A stretch of DNA of 64,000 nucleotides, from the NCBI GenBank assembly GCA_002914805.1, contig JXTB01000488.1, positions 147,215 to 211,214 of the forward strand, given 5' to 3'. This document shows, piece by piece, positions 43,450 through 55,654 of this stretch; position 1 is the stretch's first letter, and each line of letters opens with the position of its first letter. The position numbers were made by a program, and so were the translations under genes. Under the pieces are notes generated by a model. It saw only the letters and a list, made by a program, of their open reading frames with translations. It was not told where the DNA came from and ran no database searches. Source of the stretch: Parasponia andersonii. Its lineage: Eukaryota > Streptophyta > Magnoliopsida > Rosales > Cannabaceae.

Positions 43450-46350
43450 TATTTATTTCTATAAGATAATCAAAATTATGAAAGTCAAGAACCAAAATTG
43501 ATGATTCTAATTTGAAAATAACATATGCAAATTACGTTTAGAAGTTATAGAATCATAATTAAATAGAGTTGACAAAAAACGAACAACATAATTTCTACAA
43601 GTGCGTGTACATTTGAATTGTTCAAGAAATTATAGAAGTAGAACAAATTTTTTCCCCCTGGATGGATAAAGTTGTCTTACTGAAAAAACACAGAATACCC
43701 TGATAACACATTGATATAGCATTATAGTTTAACAAGATAAAGCAACAACATGGGAAAGTACCACATGTTATAGCATAAGTGATAAGTTGGAATAGCCAAA
43801 TACCAATGGAATTTTCAAATGGCAAACACGACCGCATAAAGACACCGTATTTTCAGATGGGTAAATGTAGATTAAATGCTATATTTCTGAGATATATTTA
43901 AGTTTGGATGCTTGACAAATGGAGAAAACCTAGAAGTTGAAATCTTAGAACAGTGCACGATAAAGTTTGTATTAGGAGTTAATTAGAATGTATGAATTAA
44001 ATTAATTTCGGTCTCCAACTTCGTAAAAAATAAAAGTCATTTTAGTCTTTTTTTTTTTCTTTTTGTAAAAACGTTTCAGTAATGCCTTTTATCTATTAAA
44101 GATTTAACATATATGAAATGGTAAAAATGACTCAGGTAAAAATTTTTGGCAAGGATCATTGCTCTAAATTTCAATGTTCAGATTTTAAGTTAGAGTTTTA
44201 CCATAATTTTAGGAATAATAGAGTGATTGATCATCCTCATTGATTTAGCCTATTGCTTCTGGTCATGATTTAGAAGATTAATGGTGTCTTTTGGCATGTA
44301 CAATGATTAAAATAATAAGAGAAACTTATTAGATATACCTAATGGATAATTAAATCAAATACAATCCTATCCTAGAATCTATTATACTAAATTGTCAGGA
44401 AAAAATTTGTTGAGATATAACCCGTGACTAACCTAGATTAATTGTATTTGATAGCAAAAGACGTAATCACATAAGCGTAAGCGATTAATTAATTAGAGCT
44501 TGAGAGTAGAAGGTCTTCCACAGTTAGAATACTCTTTATATGTTCAATAGGTTCTGTTGATAGAGACAGAAGAAAAAACGTACGTTTTATTTAGGACCAA
44601 AACCTTAATTATTAATTGATAATTTTCTGAGACTATAATTAGATTACTTAACCCCACTTAATTAGACAACTCTAATATTATATAGTTGTAATAAAATCCT
44701 GCAGCCCATGTATAAGGTTGACTTGTAACCCAACAAAACTTCCGAAATTGTCTTAAGAATATATTAAATATGAACCACAAGGCAATTTGTTTGAATTCTA
44801 TATTAAGATTACGCAAACCCACTCAATTGAACGAGTAATTTGAGATTTTGTCAAAAATCAACAATGATCAATATGTTGTCATGACGACCGTGATAATTTC
44901 TCGAGCAACGATTGCAATTTTTAAGGGTCACTTAAACAATAAGAATCTTTTCCGATCTCAGTACTTATCCTAAGTTGAGGAGTGCTAGCAGCATTGATAT
45001 GTTTTTCACACTTCTCTTACTCTTCATATGTGGACTCAACTATGTTTATTATTGACATTGTTAGAATGTGACATAAGATCAACATAGAGTTGGAAAAACA
45101 AGTGCAACTAGAACTCATCTTCTAAGTTTCAATCCAAGTTGTAGTATATCATATAAAAATTTTGGGTTAAAAATGCAAGCATCTTTGAACTTTTCATTAG
45201 CCTTTATACTTTAAACTTTCCGACTTTAAAACTGGGTGTAATAAAAATTGGTTATAGTGATAGAATAGCATGGTACTGGCAACATAAATAGATGGAATAA
45301 AAAGAGATAACAAATTAATTTAATTATTTGATAAGAATTTCATACTAACTTTGGATTGAAATAGAGTAAATTGTTTAATTTTGGATAAGAATACTCCCCA
45401 AGTCTATGAGAAGAAAGAAAGGAGAGAGAAAGTTGTGAGATGGAGATAAGAAAGAAGCTAGGGGTGAGAGAAATGAGAAAATGATGAGAAAGAAAACTAA
45501 GAGAAATTGGGGGACAAAAGAGGAGAGAAAGTAGAAAAAAGTGATAATAGAGAGAAAGTGATGAGATATAGAAGAAAGAGTAAAAAGAGTTAATACTGTA
45601 GACGAAGAAATAGAAAATATAAAAGAGTATTGGATTAAAATTAAAGATGGGCACTCGTAGAAAAAGCAATCATATTATGGAAGGGAATAGATATTCTTCC
45701 CATCTAACGAGGGAACGATAATTCCACCAAAATGCCATATGAAACAGTTATTTCCCATAATTTAAGATTGACCAAACAAAGTGATAAGTCATGAGATTTT
45801 CTTTTCATTTCATTCCCTGAACCAACACTTCCTGAGAGAAGTACAGATTCAAAGTTAATGTAGACTTTTTCAAAAAATTAAAAGATTTGGTGTACTTAAA
45901 AATTCCATGCGATAACGAAATAAGTTTTTGAATCAATCAACCGAGCCGACCTTAATGCTTTGGTTTTCGCAGCTGTCGACGGATACACAATGAAAAGTTC
46001 GGAGGCAATAGTATCTTTGATCTTTCATCGAACTCTAACCGATAAGAGCAACCAAACGGTGTCTTTGAAACATTCATTTTAATAAAGCCGATGAAAAGAT
46101 ATATTTTAATTTTTTTTCAGTAAAAATAAAATGAAATTCATATCACAACACTAAATCACTAGAAAATTACTCTTTTTTTTTCACTTAATGTAAAATAGTG
46201 GTTCCTTTCCACTAACAAAAAAATCGAAAAAGTAATTTTCAACATTACTTCTCTAGTAGTGCGTGTGGTTGTAAGTCGAATATGACAACTACCACTAACC
46301 ATTGTAGTAGTTTTAATCAGCAAGTGGCATACTCATGACTAGGTTTTCCC
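43450..46350. other. intergenic, AT-rich, with a purine-rich tract
   Basis: No gene supported. 45405-45600 is a GA-rich tract (the 109-codon antisense frame there is Ser/Leu/Phe low complexity). 44880-45110 has a less AT-rich patch that could be an old LTR end, but I could not pair it with anything. Confidence 0.5.
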
Positions 46351-46459
46351 TAGCTATTATATATGTGTAAAGAGAGACCTTCTCAATCCTTGATTGTACG
46401 TAGCTTATCAAATAAATTGTCACATTTTGTCAATTAGGCATCTCTTAGCAAATTAAGAA

Positions 46460-46573
46460 ATGAGAATGGATACGAAAGTTTTACTAGTTACGAGCATTAT
46501 CATCTATCTTATTGTTATTGCATATGTCTTGGTGTTGGAAGGAACTGCTACCTTCTATAACCCCCTTACACTC
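46460..46573 (+). CDS. first exon of an EG45 / plant-natriuretic-peptide-like gene (isolated, probably truncated)
   Basis: ATG at 46460 opens 38 codons: a short basic start, a hydrophobic signal-peptide-like core (VLLVTSIIIYLIVIAYVLVL), then EGTATFYNPLTL, which resembles the start of the secreted EG45 domain (xGTATFYTPPY, expansin-like fold). A consensus donor GTAAGT follows at 46574; without splicing the frame stops at 46580-46582. Upstream, CTATTATATATG at about 46354 could be a TATA box about 100 bp before the ATG. I found no continuation of the domain (cysteines, NGAACGR-type motif) in the next 2 kb, so the rest seems lost or lies beyond a large rearrangement. Such proteins act in the apoplast in water and ion balance. 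Confidence 0.45.
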
Positions 46574-46582
46574 GTAAGTTAG

Positions 46583-48805
46583 TTTTCTTTACCATTGAGT
46601 CTAATGAATGCATTTGTACATGTGTGTGAAATTTTTATCCCTTGATTGGCATGCATTTGTTATTTTTCTTTTTACTTTCGCTAAAGTTCCAAGTTTGAAT
46701 TGCCTCTTAAATATATATATATATATATATATATATACACTAAATCAGAGAGATTTTATAAAATTTTGATGTTTCAAAAATATTATTCACTACTTGGTAA
46801 AGTACTTTTCGTACCAGACCTAAGAATTTATCCTTAAAAAATATTCCATTGTTAGTGATTTAAATCATAAAACTTCTACTTTACTTCATTATATTTGCAT
46901 TTTGACATTATTATTGAATGTTCTAAACAACTAGTGATAAATGTTCTCTACTATAATAGCTTCCATTTGATGTGTATATATATATAGGGTGAAGTTTCAA
47001 TGGAGGTTTTTATTTTTGCTCCATAGATGTTACAATAATTTAGGTCATTGGATTTTGATATGATGATTATAATAATATTAATAATTTTACTAAAAAAAAT
47101 ATAATCTAATTAAAAATTACATAAATATAAAAATTTATATATGACTTAAAAATGGGTAACTTGCTTGTGATCAAATGAGCTGGACAATTTATTCAATTTT
47201 TTTGTTGTTTCTTATTTTCAATCCAATTTCATATAAAGTTGATTCTTTATCTTTTATTCTCATTCCTTATCTCTCAAGCATATCATTTATTCTCATTCCT
47301 TCCCTTTCAAACATATATTTCTTTCTTTTTTTTTTAAGTTCTTTTTCTATATGCTCTTAAATTTATCATATAAATTATCTTCTTTTCTTTTCTTTTTTTT
47401 TTTTTTTTATTTCACGTAAAATTTCTATACCCTTTTTTTTTACTTAGGTTAATTATTTAATTTCCTTACCTTAATTATTTAATAAAACAAATTTTTATCA
47501 TAATGGCCGTATAACTTATCTGGTGCATATTTAAAAAATTAAAAAAACTTATCTAGTTTGTAAATTCGCTCTTTTTTTTTTTGTTTGATTCACGTATTGC
47601 CTATTATGTTAGTATTTTGTTTTATTTTTCATATAGACTTATTTCAACTGAGGATAATACTCTTTCATATAATAATAATAATAATAATAAACTAAATAAA
47701 TAAATAAATTATACGCATATTTTTTTACCACTTTTTTTTATTAGAGTCGTACATGATATTAGAAAAAGTAAAAATACTTTTTGTTTCTAATTAAAGTTCT
47801 TTCAAAATAATAATAATAATAATAATAGTAATAATATTATTAATAATAATTAATAAAAAAAATATGAACACTTTTTTATTAGAGTCGAACATGAGATTGA
47901 AAAGAATTTTTTTTTTTGTTTTTTTATTTAGTCTTACATGATGTTATGATGTTAAAAATATATTTTAAAAATATTATGATGTTTTGTTATGATGCACGAA
48001 AAAAATAAAAGGGATTGATTAGATTTTTTTTATAACTTTAAAACTAAGTTGTATATATATATATATGCAAATAATAGATATTAATATTTTTTATAAAACA
48101 TTTTTCTTGAAAAAACCATTCTGAACTTTTTCCCCTTAGAAAGTTATTCCAACAACTTATTCCTACCTTAATGGAAATTAGAATGAAAGAGATTCTCTAA
48201 AAGAATTAGAATGGAATGGTTATAGGTAAAATTAATTTGTTATTACAAATTATTTTCAACTTGGTTAAAGTAGCTATCGATAGAGCAAAAATAAAACTCT
48301 TTATTGAAAACTCCCCCATATATAGATATTTACGTACACAAATATATTAATTAGCTTAATGCTATAAACCTCTCTTCAAATTTCACAAACAATAAGGTAA
48401 TTCTAATTTGATTCTTACTTAAATAAGATTTACAATTCCTCACTAGTTCCCCTGTTAGACAATCATAAGTCGTTCTTTCAATATGAGATTCCTCGACCTC
48501 ATGGGCCAATCATAAATTTTAGGAAAAATTACAAAATCAACCGTAAGCCCTTACTCCACAAAAAATACTACACATCGTAAAATTACATTCTAGACTTTTG
48601 ATTTTGAATTTTTCTTTCAAATTCTCCCAACAAATAATTGAATTTAAAAGTTTGAAATATAATTTGTCGTGCATAATAATACATCAAAGCACTTACTAAA
48701 CAAATATAAATCTACAAAACTGTGACAAAACCAAATGTACTGTGATTATTTATATCATATTTGGCTATTTAAATACACATTATTGTACCACGACCTGGAC
48801 TTGTA
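46583..48805. other. very AT-rich spacer with microsatellites
   Basis: (TA)n at about 46711-46738, (AAT)n at about 47668-47692 and 47806-47830, and several T homopolymers. No gene recognised; a 61-codon frame at 47175 is Ser/Phe/Ile low complexity. Confidence 0.6.
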
Positions 48806-49490
48806 CTATGTCCTTCGTACATGCAGATATGTGCGGTCCTATTAAACCAAGTTCTTTCAGTAAAAGCAATTACTTCTTACTCTTTATTGATTATTCCTCA
48901 AGAAAGACTTGGGTTTATTTCTTGAAGCAAAAATCAGAAGTCTTTGAAGCTTTTAAGAAGTTCAAGGCTACGGTAGAGAAAGAAAGCGGTCTTCAGAACA
49001 AAGCCTTGAGATTTGACAGAGGAGGAGAATTTACTTCAAAAGAGTTCTAAGAATTCTGTGAAGCCAATGGAATTTGACGATCTTTAATCGTTCCAAGATC
49101 CTCTTAACAGAATGGTGTGGCAAAAAGGAAGAACCGGACCATCCTCAATATGGCTCAAAGCATGCTGAAAAGTAAGAGATTACCCAAAGAGTTCTGGGCA
49201 GAAACTGTTGCATGTGCGGTTTACTTGTCCAATTAATCTCCAATAAGAAGTGTGTGGGGAAAGACACCACAAGAAGTATGGAGTAGAAGGAAGCCTGGAA
49301 TCTTCCACTTGAGAGTCTTTGGAAGCATAGCTCATGTGTATGTGCCAGACGAACATAGAACCAAGCTTGATGATAAAAGTGAGAAGTATATTTTCATCAG
49401 ATACGACACCAACTCCAAAAGATAAAAGTTATATAATCCTAACAATGAAAAAGTAATATTCGATGAAAAATGTGAATAGGACTTTAGTTC
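48806..49490 (+). pseudogene. copia integrase (truncated, broken)
   Basis: HADMCGPIKPSS, YFLLFIDYSSRKTWVYFLK (first Asp), LRFDRGGEFTSKEF (second Asp), then [12 protein letters not shown], where the catalytic Glu of NGVAERxNRT is Lys (consistent with GAA to AAA). It continues [18 protein letters not shown] and FGSIAHVYVPDEHRTKLDDKS. In-frame stops follow KEF, NGI, RSS and YLSN. Confidence 0.85.
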
Positions 49491-49683
49491 TCAAACTAAT
49501 GATTATAATTTCTTTCCATAATTTGAAGATGAAGAAACACTAGTAGAGCAAGCAAGAAAAGTCTATCAAGAGACTAATATTCCACTTTCCTCAACAACAT
49601 TATCGATTCATGAAGATTCACCTCCATCTTTCTTAACTGAGAGGCATGAAAAACATACAAGAAGTCTTGAAGATCTGTATAAG

Positions 49684-51262
49684 GTGATCGATAGACTCAA
49701 AAACCTCACTCTTTTTTGCCTATTTACTGATTATGGATCGGTGAACTTCCAAGAAGTTGTACAAGATGAAAAATGGAAGAATGCAGTGGATGAAGAAGTC
49801 AAAGCCATAGAGAAGAATAAACTTGAGAACTATCTACTTTTTTCAAAGGTCATAAAGCTATCGGTGTAAAATTGGTGTACAAAGTGAAGAAGAAAGCCAA
49901 TGAAGAGATCGAAAGATACAAAACAAGACTAGTTATGAAAGACTATAGTCAAAGAGTCGGCATTGACTACAACAAGGTATTTACTCCTGTTGCATGATTG
50001 GAAACTATAAGACTAATTATTTCTCTTGCTACTTAGAACAAATGGAAGATTCGTTAAATGGATGTAAAGTCTGTATTTCTGAATAGAGTTCTTGAAGAAG
50101 AAGTCTATATTGAACAACCATTGGGTTATGAATTAAAAGGGCATGAAGATAAGGTTTTAAAGCTGAAGAAGACTCTTTACAGTCTAAAGCAAGCGCTAAG
50201 AGAATGGAATAACCGAATTAACAAATATTTCCAAGAGAATGGATTCACTAAGTACCCTTATGAACATGCTCTCTATGTTAAAACTAAAGATGGAGACATT
50301 CTGCCAGTATGTTTGTACGTAGATGATCTCATACTCACTGGAAGTAATCCAAGAATGTTCGACGAATTCAAGAGAGTAATGACATATAAGTTTGAAATGA
50401 TAGACATCAGACTTATGGCATACTATCTTGGCATTGAAGTCAAGCAAAAGGACGAATGCATCTTTATCTCTCAAGAAAGATACACAAAAAAGATCTTGAA
50501 GAAGTTCAATATGGATGATTACAAGCTGATAAGTACATCAGTAGAGTGCGGAATGAAATTATTCAAAGACGATAAAGTAGAAAATATAGATCCAACACTC
50601 TTCAAGAGCCTTGTTGGATGTCTTCAGTACTTGATATGTACAAGACTCGATATTCTCTATGTAACTAGACTAGTGAATCGTTATATGGAAACTCCAATAA
50701 CTACTCACTTCAAAGCTGAAAAGAGAATTCTCTGTTACCTAAAAAGTACAATCAATCTTGACTTATTCTATTTAGTTTCTAATGATTACAAATTCATTAT
50801 TTATAGTGATAGTGATTGGGCCAGAGATACTAATGATAGAAAAAGTACAACTGGTTTTGTATTTTTTATGGAAGAAACCGCCTTCACCTGAGTATCCAAG
50901 AAATAACTGAATGCCACTCTTTTAACATGCGAAGCTGAGTACGTAGCTACTACATCATATGTTAGTCATATAATCTAGCTAAGAAGGTTGGTGAAAGAAT
51001 TAAATATGTCTCAAAATGAGCCAACAGAGATTTGCATCGACAATAAGTCAGCAATAGTTTTGGTTAAAAATCCAGTCTTTCATGACTGAAACAAGTATAT
51101 CAACACTCGCTATCATTATATAAGAGAATGTGTTATAAACAAAGACGTATAATTGGAGTATGTGAGATCACCTGATCAGAATACTGACATTTTCACCAAG
51201 CCACTCAAGTTTAAAGACTTTGCAAGATTAAGAAACTTACTTGGTATTATAAAACAAGTTTA
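49684..51262 (+). pseudogene. copia reverse transcriptase and RNase H
   Basis: 49684-49869 gives WKNAVDEEVKAIEKN. 50058-50891 (277 open codons) contains MDVKSVFLN, EEVYIEQPLGYE, KKTLYSLKQALREW and the catalytic CLYVDDLILTGSN, intact; then the RNase H start DSDWARDTNDRKSTTGFVFF. After a stop at 50889, continuing words include CEAEYVA and ENTD-type IFTKPLKFKDFARLRNLLG to about 51262. Some stops sit at Trp or Gln positions. Confidence 0.9.
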
Positions 51263-51270
51263 AGAGGGGC
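51257..51270 (+). other. copia polypurine tract
   Basis: AGTTTAAGAGGGGC directly before the LTR start TGTTGAAAAT. Confidence 0.75.
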
Positions 51271-52048
51271 TGTTGAAAATAAACTTATTTAAGCCCATAA
51301 GAAGTGTTCTAGACCCTTCAACATGAGCCTCAATAAGTTGGAGTTAGCCCAAGTGCAAAGCTCATAAAAGAAGATGTAATATCAAGTTTGTTACATAGCC
51401 TAAAATTTTACTATGTTTATTTAAATTATTTAATCACATAAATTAAATAGTTATGCACTAACGAATTTTGTGGAAATAATTGCAGTGAAATACACACATG
51501 AAAGCCAAGTTTAACCATGTGTGCCTAATAAAAAGAAAAAGATATGTATTTCCAAATTTATGCATATAATTATTGTTTAATATGTTAAGTGTTTGATTAA
51601 TTTTAATATTAACCTCTTAATATATTAAATTAATAAGTAATATTAATTTTCTTTTTCAAATATATGATAATAGAATAGTTAGTATATATTTATATATTTA
51701 AATTTGATTAGATATATAATATGATATTTATAACTATTATCATTATTAATATGATATAGACTTAATTAATTATGTTTGCTATTAGGCTCTAAATTTGGCT
51801 CAATAGGAGAATCCAAATTGAAGTTGTTAATATGGTTTGTTTGTATTTGGGCTCTAAATGCTTTAGTCCAATAATCACTTATCTTGATATAAGAAAGTTC
51901 AAATTAAAATTTTTAATAATTCTATCCCAAATTATAGATTAAGTATTATATGTATTATATATATATATATATATTCGATTTAATAAAGTAACTTTAAAAA
52001 AAAAAAAGAGAAAAGAAAAGAGGGAAAAGAAAAGAATAATTGACAACA
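51271..52048 (+). repeat. copia 3' LTR (right end inferred)
   Basis: It begins TGTTG right after the PPT. The right end is placed at GACAACA, which gives the matching inverted tip TGTTG...CAACA and 778 bp. With no second LTR the boundary rests on the inverted tips only. Confidence 0.5.
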
Positions 52049-52109
52049 TTTGCTAAGTTGCCAATAAATTATAGTAGGACTATTTTTATCATTTGTATAC
52101 TATTACTTT

Positions 52110-53766
52110 GTTAATGGTGATTAATAAAGTTTTTTCATAAGTGCAAGAGTGTCAAAGTAATAAATTACTCGGTAAGATCGAGATCAATCCACAGGAATAT
52201 TAGTGAATAATACAAGACCATGACACCTATATTGTAAGAATAAAAATGATAGGAAAAAGTATGTTATAGGATTATTGTGACAATATGAAACAAAGTGACT
52301 GAAATATAACGATATGAAATTACAGAATTAAGCAATTGCTAAGATTAGGGGATCCACTCTTAGATATATCAAATAAGTATAACCTAAGCTCTTTTATCAA
52401 TCAATTGGAATTCACACACAACGGAGGCTCTAAACAGAAGATTAATTATTAAAAGTCTAGTATTAGTTATCTATGTGATTAGATTAGTTTTCCTAATTAC
52501 CTTTTTTTTGATAACGCCAATACTTGCAAATGTGATCAAGCATTCATGGTGCCACTTTATGTCCATAATAAATCAAAATCCCTTTCTAGCACAACCGGTA
52601 CAAAAGGAATCAAGTATTTATAGTGCCAATGGTTGACTACAATCAATCAAGACTCACCACTTAACAAAGAGGGTACTACGATTGATTAAGAAAATTAAGT
52701 AGCACATGTATAACAGTAATTAAAAAATATAAACAATGAAGTCCACCTAGAGTTTGGATTATACTTATCTTTCCTCCAAGAGATTCACCCTTTCATCTTA
52801 GCAACATGCAAGATTAAGTAGACATGATGAAGAAGAATAACAAGTATGAACACAATATGAACATCATAATTAAACACAAAACTCTTACTATTTTGAAGGC
52901 AAAGCAAGACTAAAATAACATGAATAACAAGAGGAGAATAAAAGAGAATGATCTTGTTTACAAAACTAAGATGCCTTCTAAGCCTAGCTTAAGCATCTAT
53001 TTATAAGAAAATTTAGAGATACAAAGTCAAAATTTGTAAACTAAAGATAAGAGCAAGTTGGCAACTTGTTTTCGCAGATTCAGTCTCTCCCAAATATGTA
53101 TCTGAAACTTCATGAATTTGGATGAGAAATATCTTGATCAAAGAAGAAAACTTGAAACCTTATCTCTTACGAGTCGTATGCCACCAAAATTGCATCCATT
53201 GGAGATGTATTTCTTGACTTATAGCAAAATTGGTGAAGATAGGTTCTGCTGAGTCAAAATCGGTTGCTGATCTTATCATGTGGAAAGATCCGATATTTTT
53301 ATCCAGATTCCAGCTTCTTTTGAATTTTCTCAAAGAATAATTCATCTAGATAATTTTTTGTACGAGTCTATAACATCAAGAATCATTCCATTTGAGATTG
53401 TAATGAGGTCAGAGTATGTCAGAAAATAAAGGGTGTCGGGTTGAACGTGAGTGCAGTCTAATTTACAATATTATCCATTTGAGACCCATTTAGAAATAAT
53501 CTGAGTAGATCTTGTGAATTGGACTTAGTGAATAATTGAGTCCAGAATCCATGAGTTTAAGAATTAGACAAAATCCCATGTAGTTTAGAATCTGTGCCTA
53601 TTTTACGAAACCAGCGCAGAAATAAATATTTAGCACAAATTAGAGGTAATTCTTGCATTTATGCCTATGTCTCCAAAAGTGCTTTAAATTAGGGAATTTA
53701 ATGAAACTCTAAGTGTATAATGATGATATAATCTTATAATAAATGTATACAATTAAATATTCATCA
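52110..53766 (-). repeat. element C 3' LTR
   Basis: The right edge is fixed at 53766 by TATTCATCA (minus sense TGATGAATA) next to the purine-rich GGTTAGCGGGTG, the same design as element B. The left part (ATAAGTGCAAGAGTGTCAAAG, then CAATCCACAGG) parallels the LTR end of element B (GCAAGTGCACGTGCCG, TCTCCACAGG). The exact left edge is not certain. Small frames inside are not genes. Confidence 0.65.
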
Positions 53767-54101
53767 CACCCGCTAACCAGCTTATTACTAGTCCCTAGTA
53801 ATTAAAGCGTTATCACTTAACAAAATTTCCTTCCAAAGTAATCACCACTTTTTTTTTCTTTGATTTATCCAAATAAACAAACTTTCAATTTTCATTGAAT
53901 CAAATATTCTTTAGTTAAAATATTAATAAACCTTCCTTTTTGTACTCATGTAACAACACATAATCATGGGATTTGATTGAAAAATGTAATATAAGTTTTA
54001 ATATTTCACTGAGGGTAGCTTCTTTGAGTATAGGGCAATTTTCGTTCTTATTTTTATTTTTTTTTTGGTTTTTTTTAAACACAATACTATGAATAATACA
54101 T
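53767..54101 (-). other. element C PPT and start of 3' non-coding region
   Basis: Minus sense GGTTAGCGGGTG next to the LTR is the probable PPT. The rest is T-rich and without a frame. Confidence 0.5.
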
Positions 54102-54365
54102 CCTTAACCCATGTAGCGAGCTATAGGCTAATGACTCCTAGACCAGTTAGCCTCAAGGCATTAGGTGTTGAGACACCCCTACGAGCTTAATAACTCTGGT
54201 TGCAGATACTTTTATTAAATAAGACAATCATAGATAGTGCAATATCCAGTTTCCTTAAGCTTTCTCCTTAACTCTTATAACGAGTTTTAGGCCAATAACT
54301 CCCAAGCCAGTTGGCCTTAGGGTACTAGGTGTTAAGACACCTCTTCGGGCTTAGTTGCTCGAGTC
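54102..54365. repeat. two diverged units, each with two hairpins, 164 bp apart
   Basis: Unit 1: stem AGGCTAA (54125-54131) with TTAGCCT (54147-54153), then GGTGT (54164-54168) with ACACC (54173-54177). Unit 2: AGGCCAA (54289-54295) with TTGGCCT (54311-54317), then AGGTGT (54327-54332) with ACACCT (54337-54342). The long stem shows one compensatory change (T-A to C-G). Both units are offset by 164 bp and share text such as AACTC, CAGTT and GGTGTT. They lie in the 3' non-coding region of element C. Confidence 0.8.
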
Positions 54366-54995
54366 AAAGAGGCTACAAAACTAAATTTTTCTACTTTTTT
54401 TTTTAATAATAATATGTGCTTTTTTTCCTTTTTATTATTATTATTATTAATTTTTTTATTTTGCCCCTGCCCTTAGTTGCTATCTTTGATAAAATATAAG
54501 AACTTAAGTATCATAGCAGTTCAATTTGCAACCCACAATTAGATGTCAAAGTGTGCATATGTGTATGCAGAAGATGGTTTATGAATATTTGCTAAATAAG
54601 TATATGAACATAATCTAAGAGTTTGTAAATTTGAATAATTTAAAAAGAAATGCATAATGAAACAATATTAGGAAATTTAAAAATTAAGACTAAATATTAT
54701 ATATCCATTATGATGCGTCTCAAGAGTACACTTACTCCTTACTCTGCTATCAATGGCGTAGTCGTTATGTCCAATGGTTTTAATAACAGCAAAAAGATTT
54801 TTTTTTCTTTTTTTTTTCGATTTTTTTTTTTGTTAACTATCCCTTCCCCCCAACTAGAATCAAACATTGTCTCAAATATCTTGAGTTGAATAAGAAAAAT
54901 ATAGAAAACATTACCTGTGATAGGAACTACTAAAAAGAAAAACCTGAAAGATATATTAAGAAAATAAAATGCTGTGAGAATAACTATGAGACTAG
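54366..54995. other. non-coding spacer of element C
   Basis: T-rich with homopolymers (for example 54811-54832). A 79-codon + frame at 54650 is antisense and low complexity. Nothing else seen. Confidence 0.5.
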
Positions 54996-55001
54996 AAAGT
55001 T

Positions 55002-55654
55002 TTACAGACTAAGAGACAAATCTAATCTGGCTTTTTTCCGACATTCTTTGTTTGTGCAGTCTAATTGAGTTATGGCTGGATCAACTTCTGGAACATAGAT
55101 TTGCAATTGATCAATCAACTACTCAGGAGTTATAGTAGAGATGAAGATTCGTCTTGAAAAGTCTGAAATAAACTTCTATTCTACAACATGATCTCGAAAA
55201 GACAACAAGCCATAAAGAAACCATTAACATTTAACAGGCTGATGAGTTTTTGGTGGATTTTCAGCTGAGCTCAAGAAGCAATTTGAAAAATTTCTTCTAA
55301 TGTTCCAATACCTCATAGTAAGGCAATAAAAGCGTCAGAATGGTCAAGCATCTTTTGTATTCGTTCATGCATTATTGATACTTTCAATTCTTCCCCAACC
55401 GTTTTTCCGGTGATGTTTCCTTCAATCAAAGCTTTTGGGATGATTCCCAAAACTTGACTTCCTCTAATGAATGCAGTTGTTGACACACTCCCCGTTAACC
55501 CAAGACTACCTCCCCCATAAACTAAATAGATTTTTCTTTCAGCTAACACCTTACCAAGGTGATTTGCTACTTATAGGAACTCTTTATCTTTCCTCGGACT
55601 GGATCTACAAAATACACAAATATTTTTGATTTTACGAGATGAGGATCTGACCAT
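55002..55654 (-). pseudogene. LOG-type cytokinin riboside 5'-monophosphate phosphoribohydrolase, intronless pseudogene
   Basis: LOG enzymes release active cytokinin bases from nucleotides in the cytosol/nucleus. From ATG 55654: KIKNICVFC, HLGKVLAERKIYLVYGGGSLGLTG (substrate-binding GGG), VLGIIPKAL, NITGKTVGEELKVSIMHERI, DAFIAL, then GIGTLEEIFQIAS, HQK-LISLLNVNGF, and C-terminal ITPE-LIDQLQIYVPEVDPAI, stop at 55002. About 217 residues, the normal family length, with no introns, whereas plant LOG genes usually have several. Lesions: stops at about 55570, 55313, near the family Trp (FQIAS-stop), and at two Gln codons, plus one 1-nt deletion after NVNGFF. The PGGxGT motif is destroyed. A CTATAAATAC TATA-like box lies about 65-75 bp upstream of the ATG. 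It looks like a dead retrocopy or captured gene inside element C. Confidence 0.85.

Larger units (their letters stand above)
48806..52048 (+). mobile_element. 5'-truncated Ty1/copia retrotransposon with 3' LTR
   Basis: It starts abruptly in the integrase core, runs through RT and RNase H, then PPT and a 3' LTR. gag, protease, primer site and 5' LTR are absent. Stops at many points show it is dead. The left breakpoint at about 48806 has no clear duplication. Confidence 0.88.

Noticed and set aside
45340-45669. 109-codon minus frame resembling a membrane protein
   Set aside because: The hydrophobicity is a by-product of reading a purine-rich tract in antisense; repetitive SLSFL-type words.
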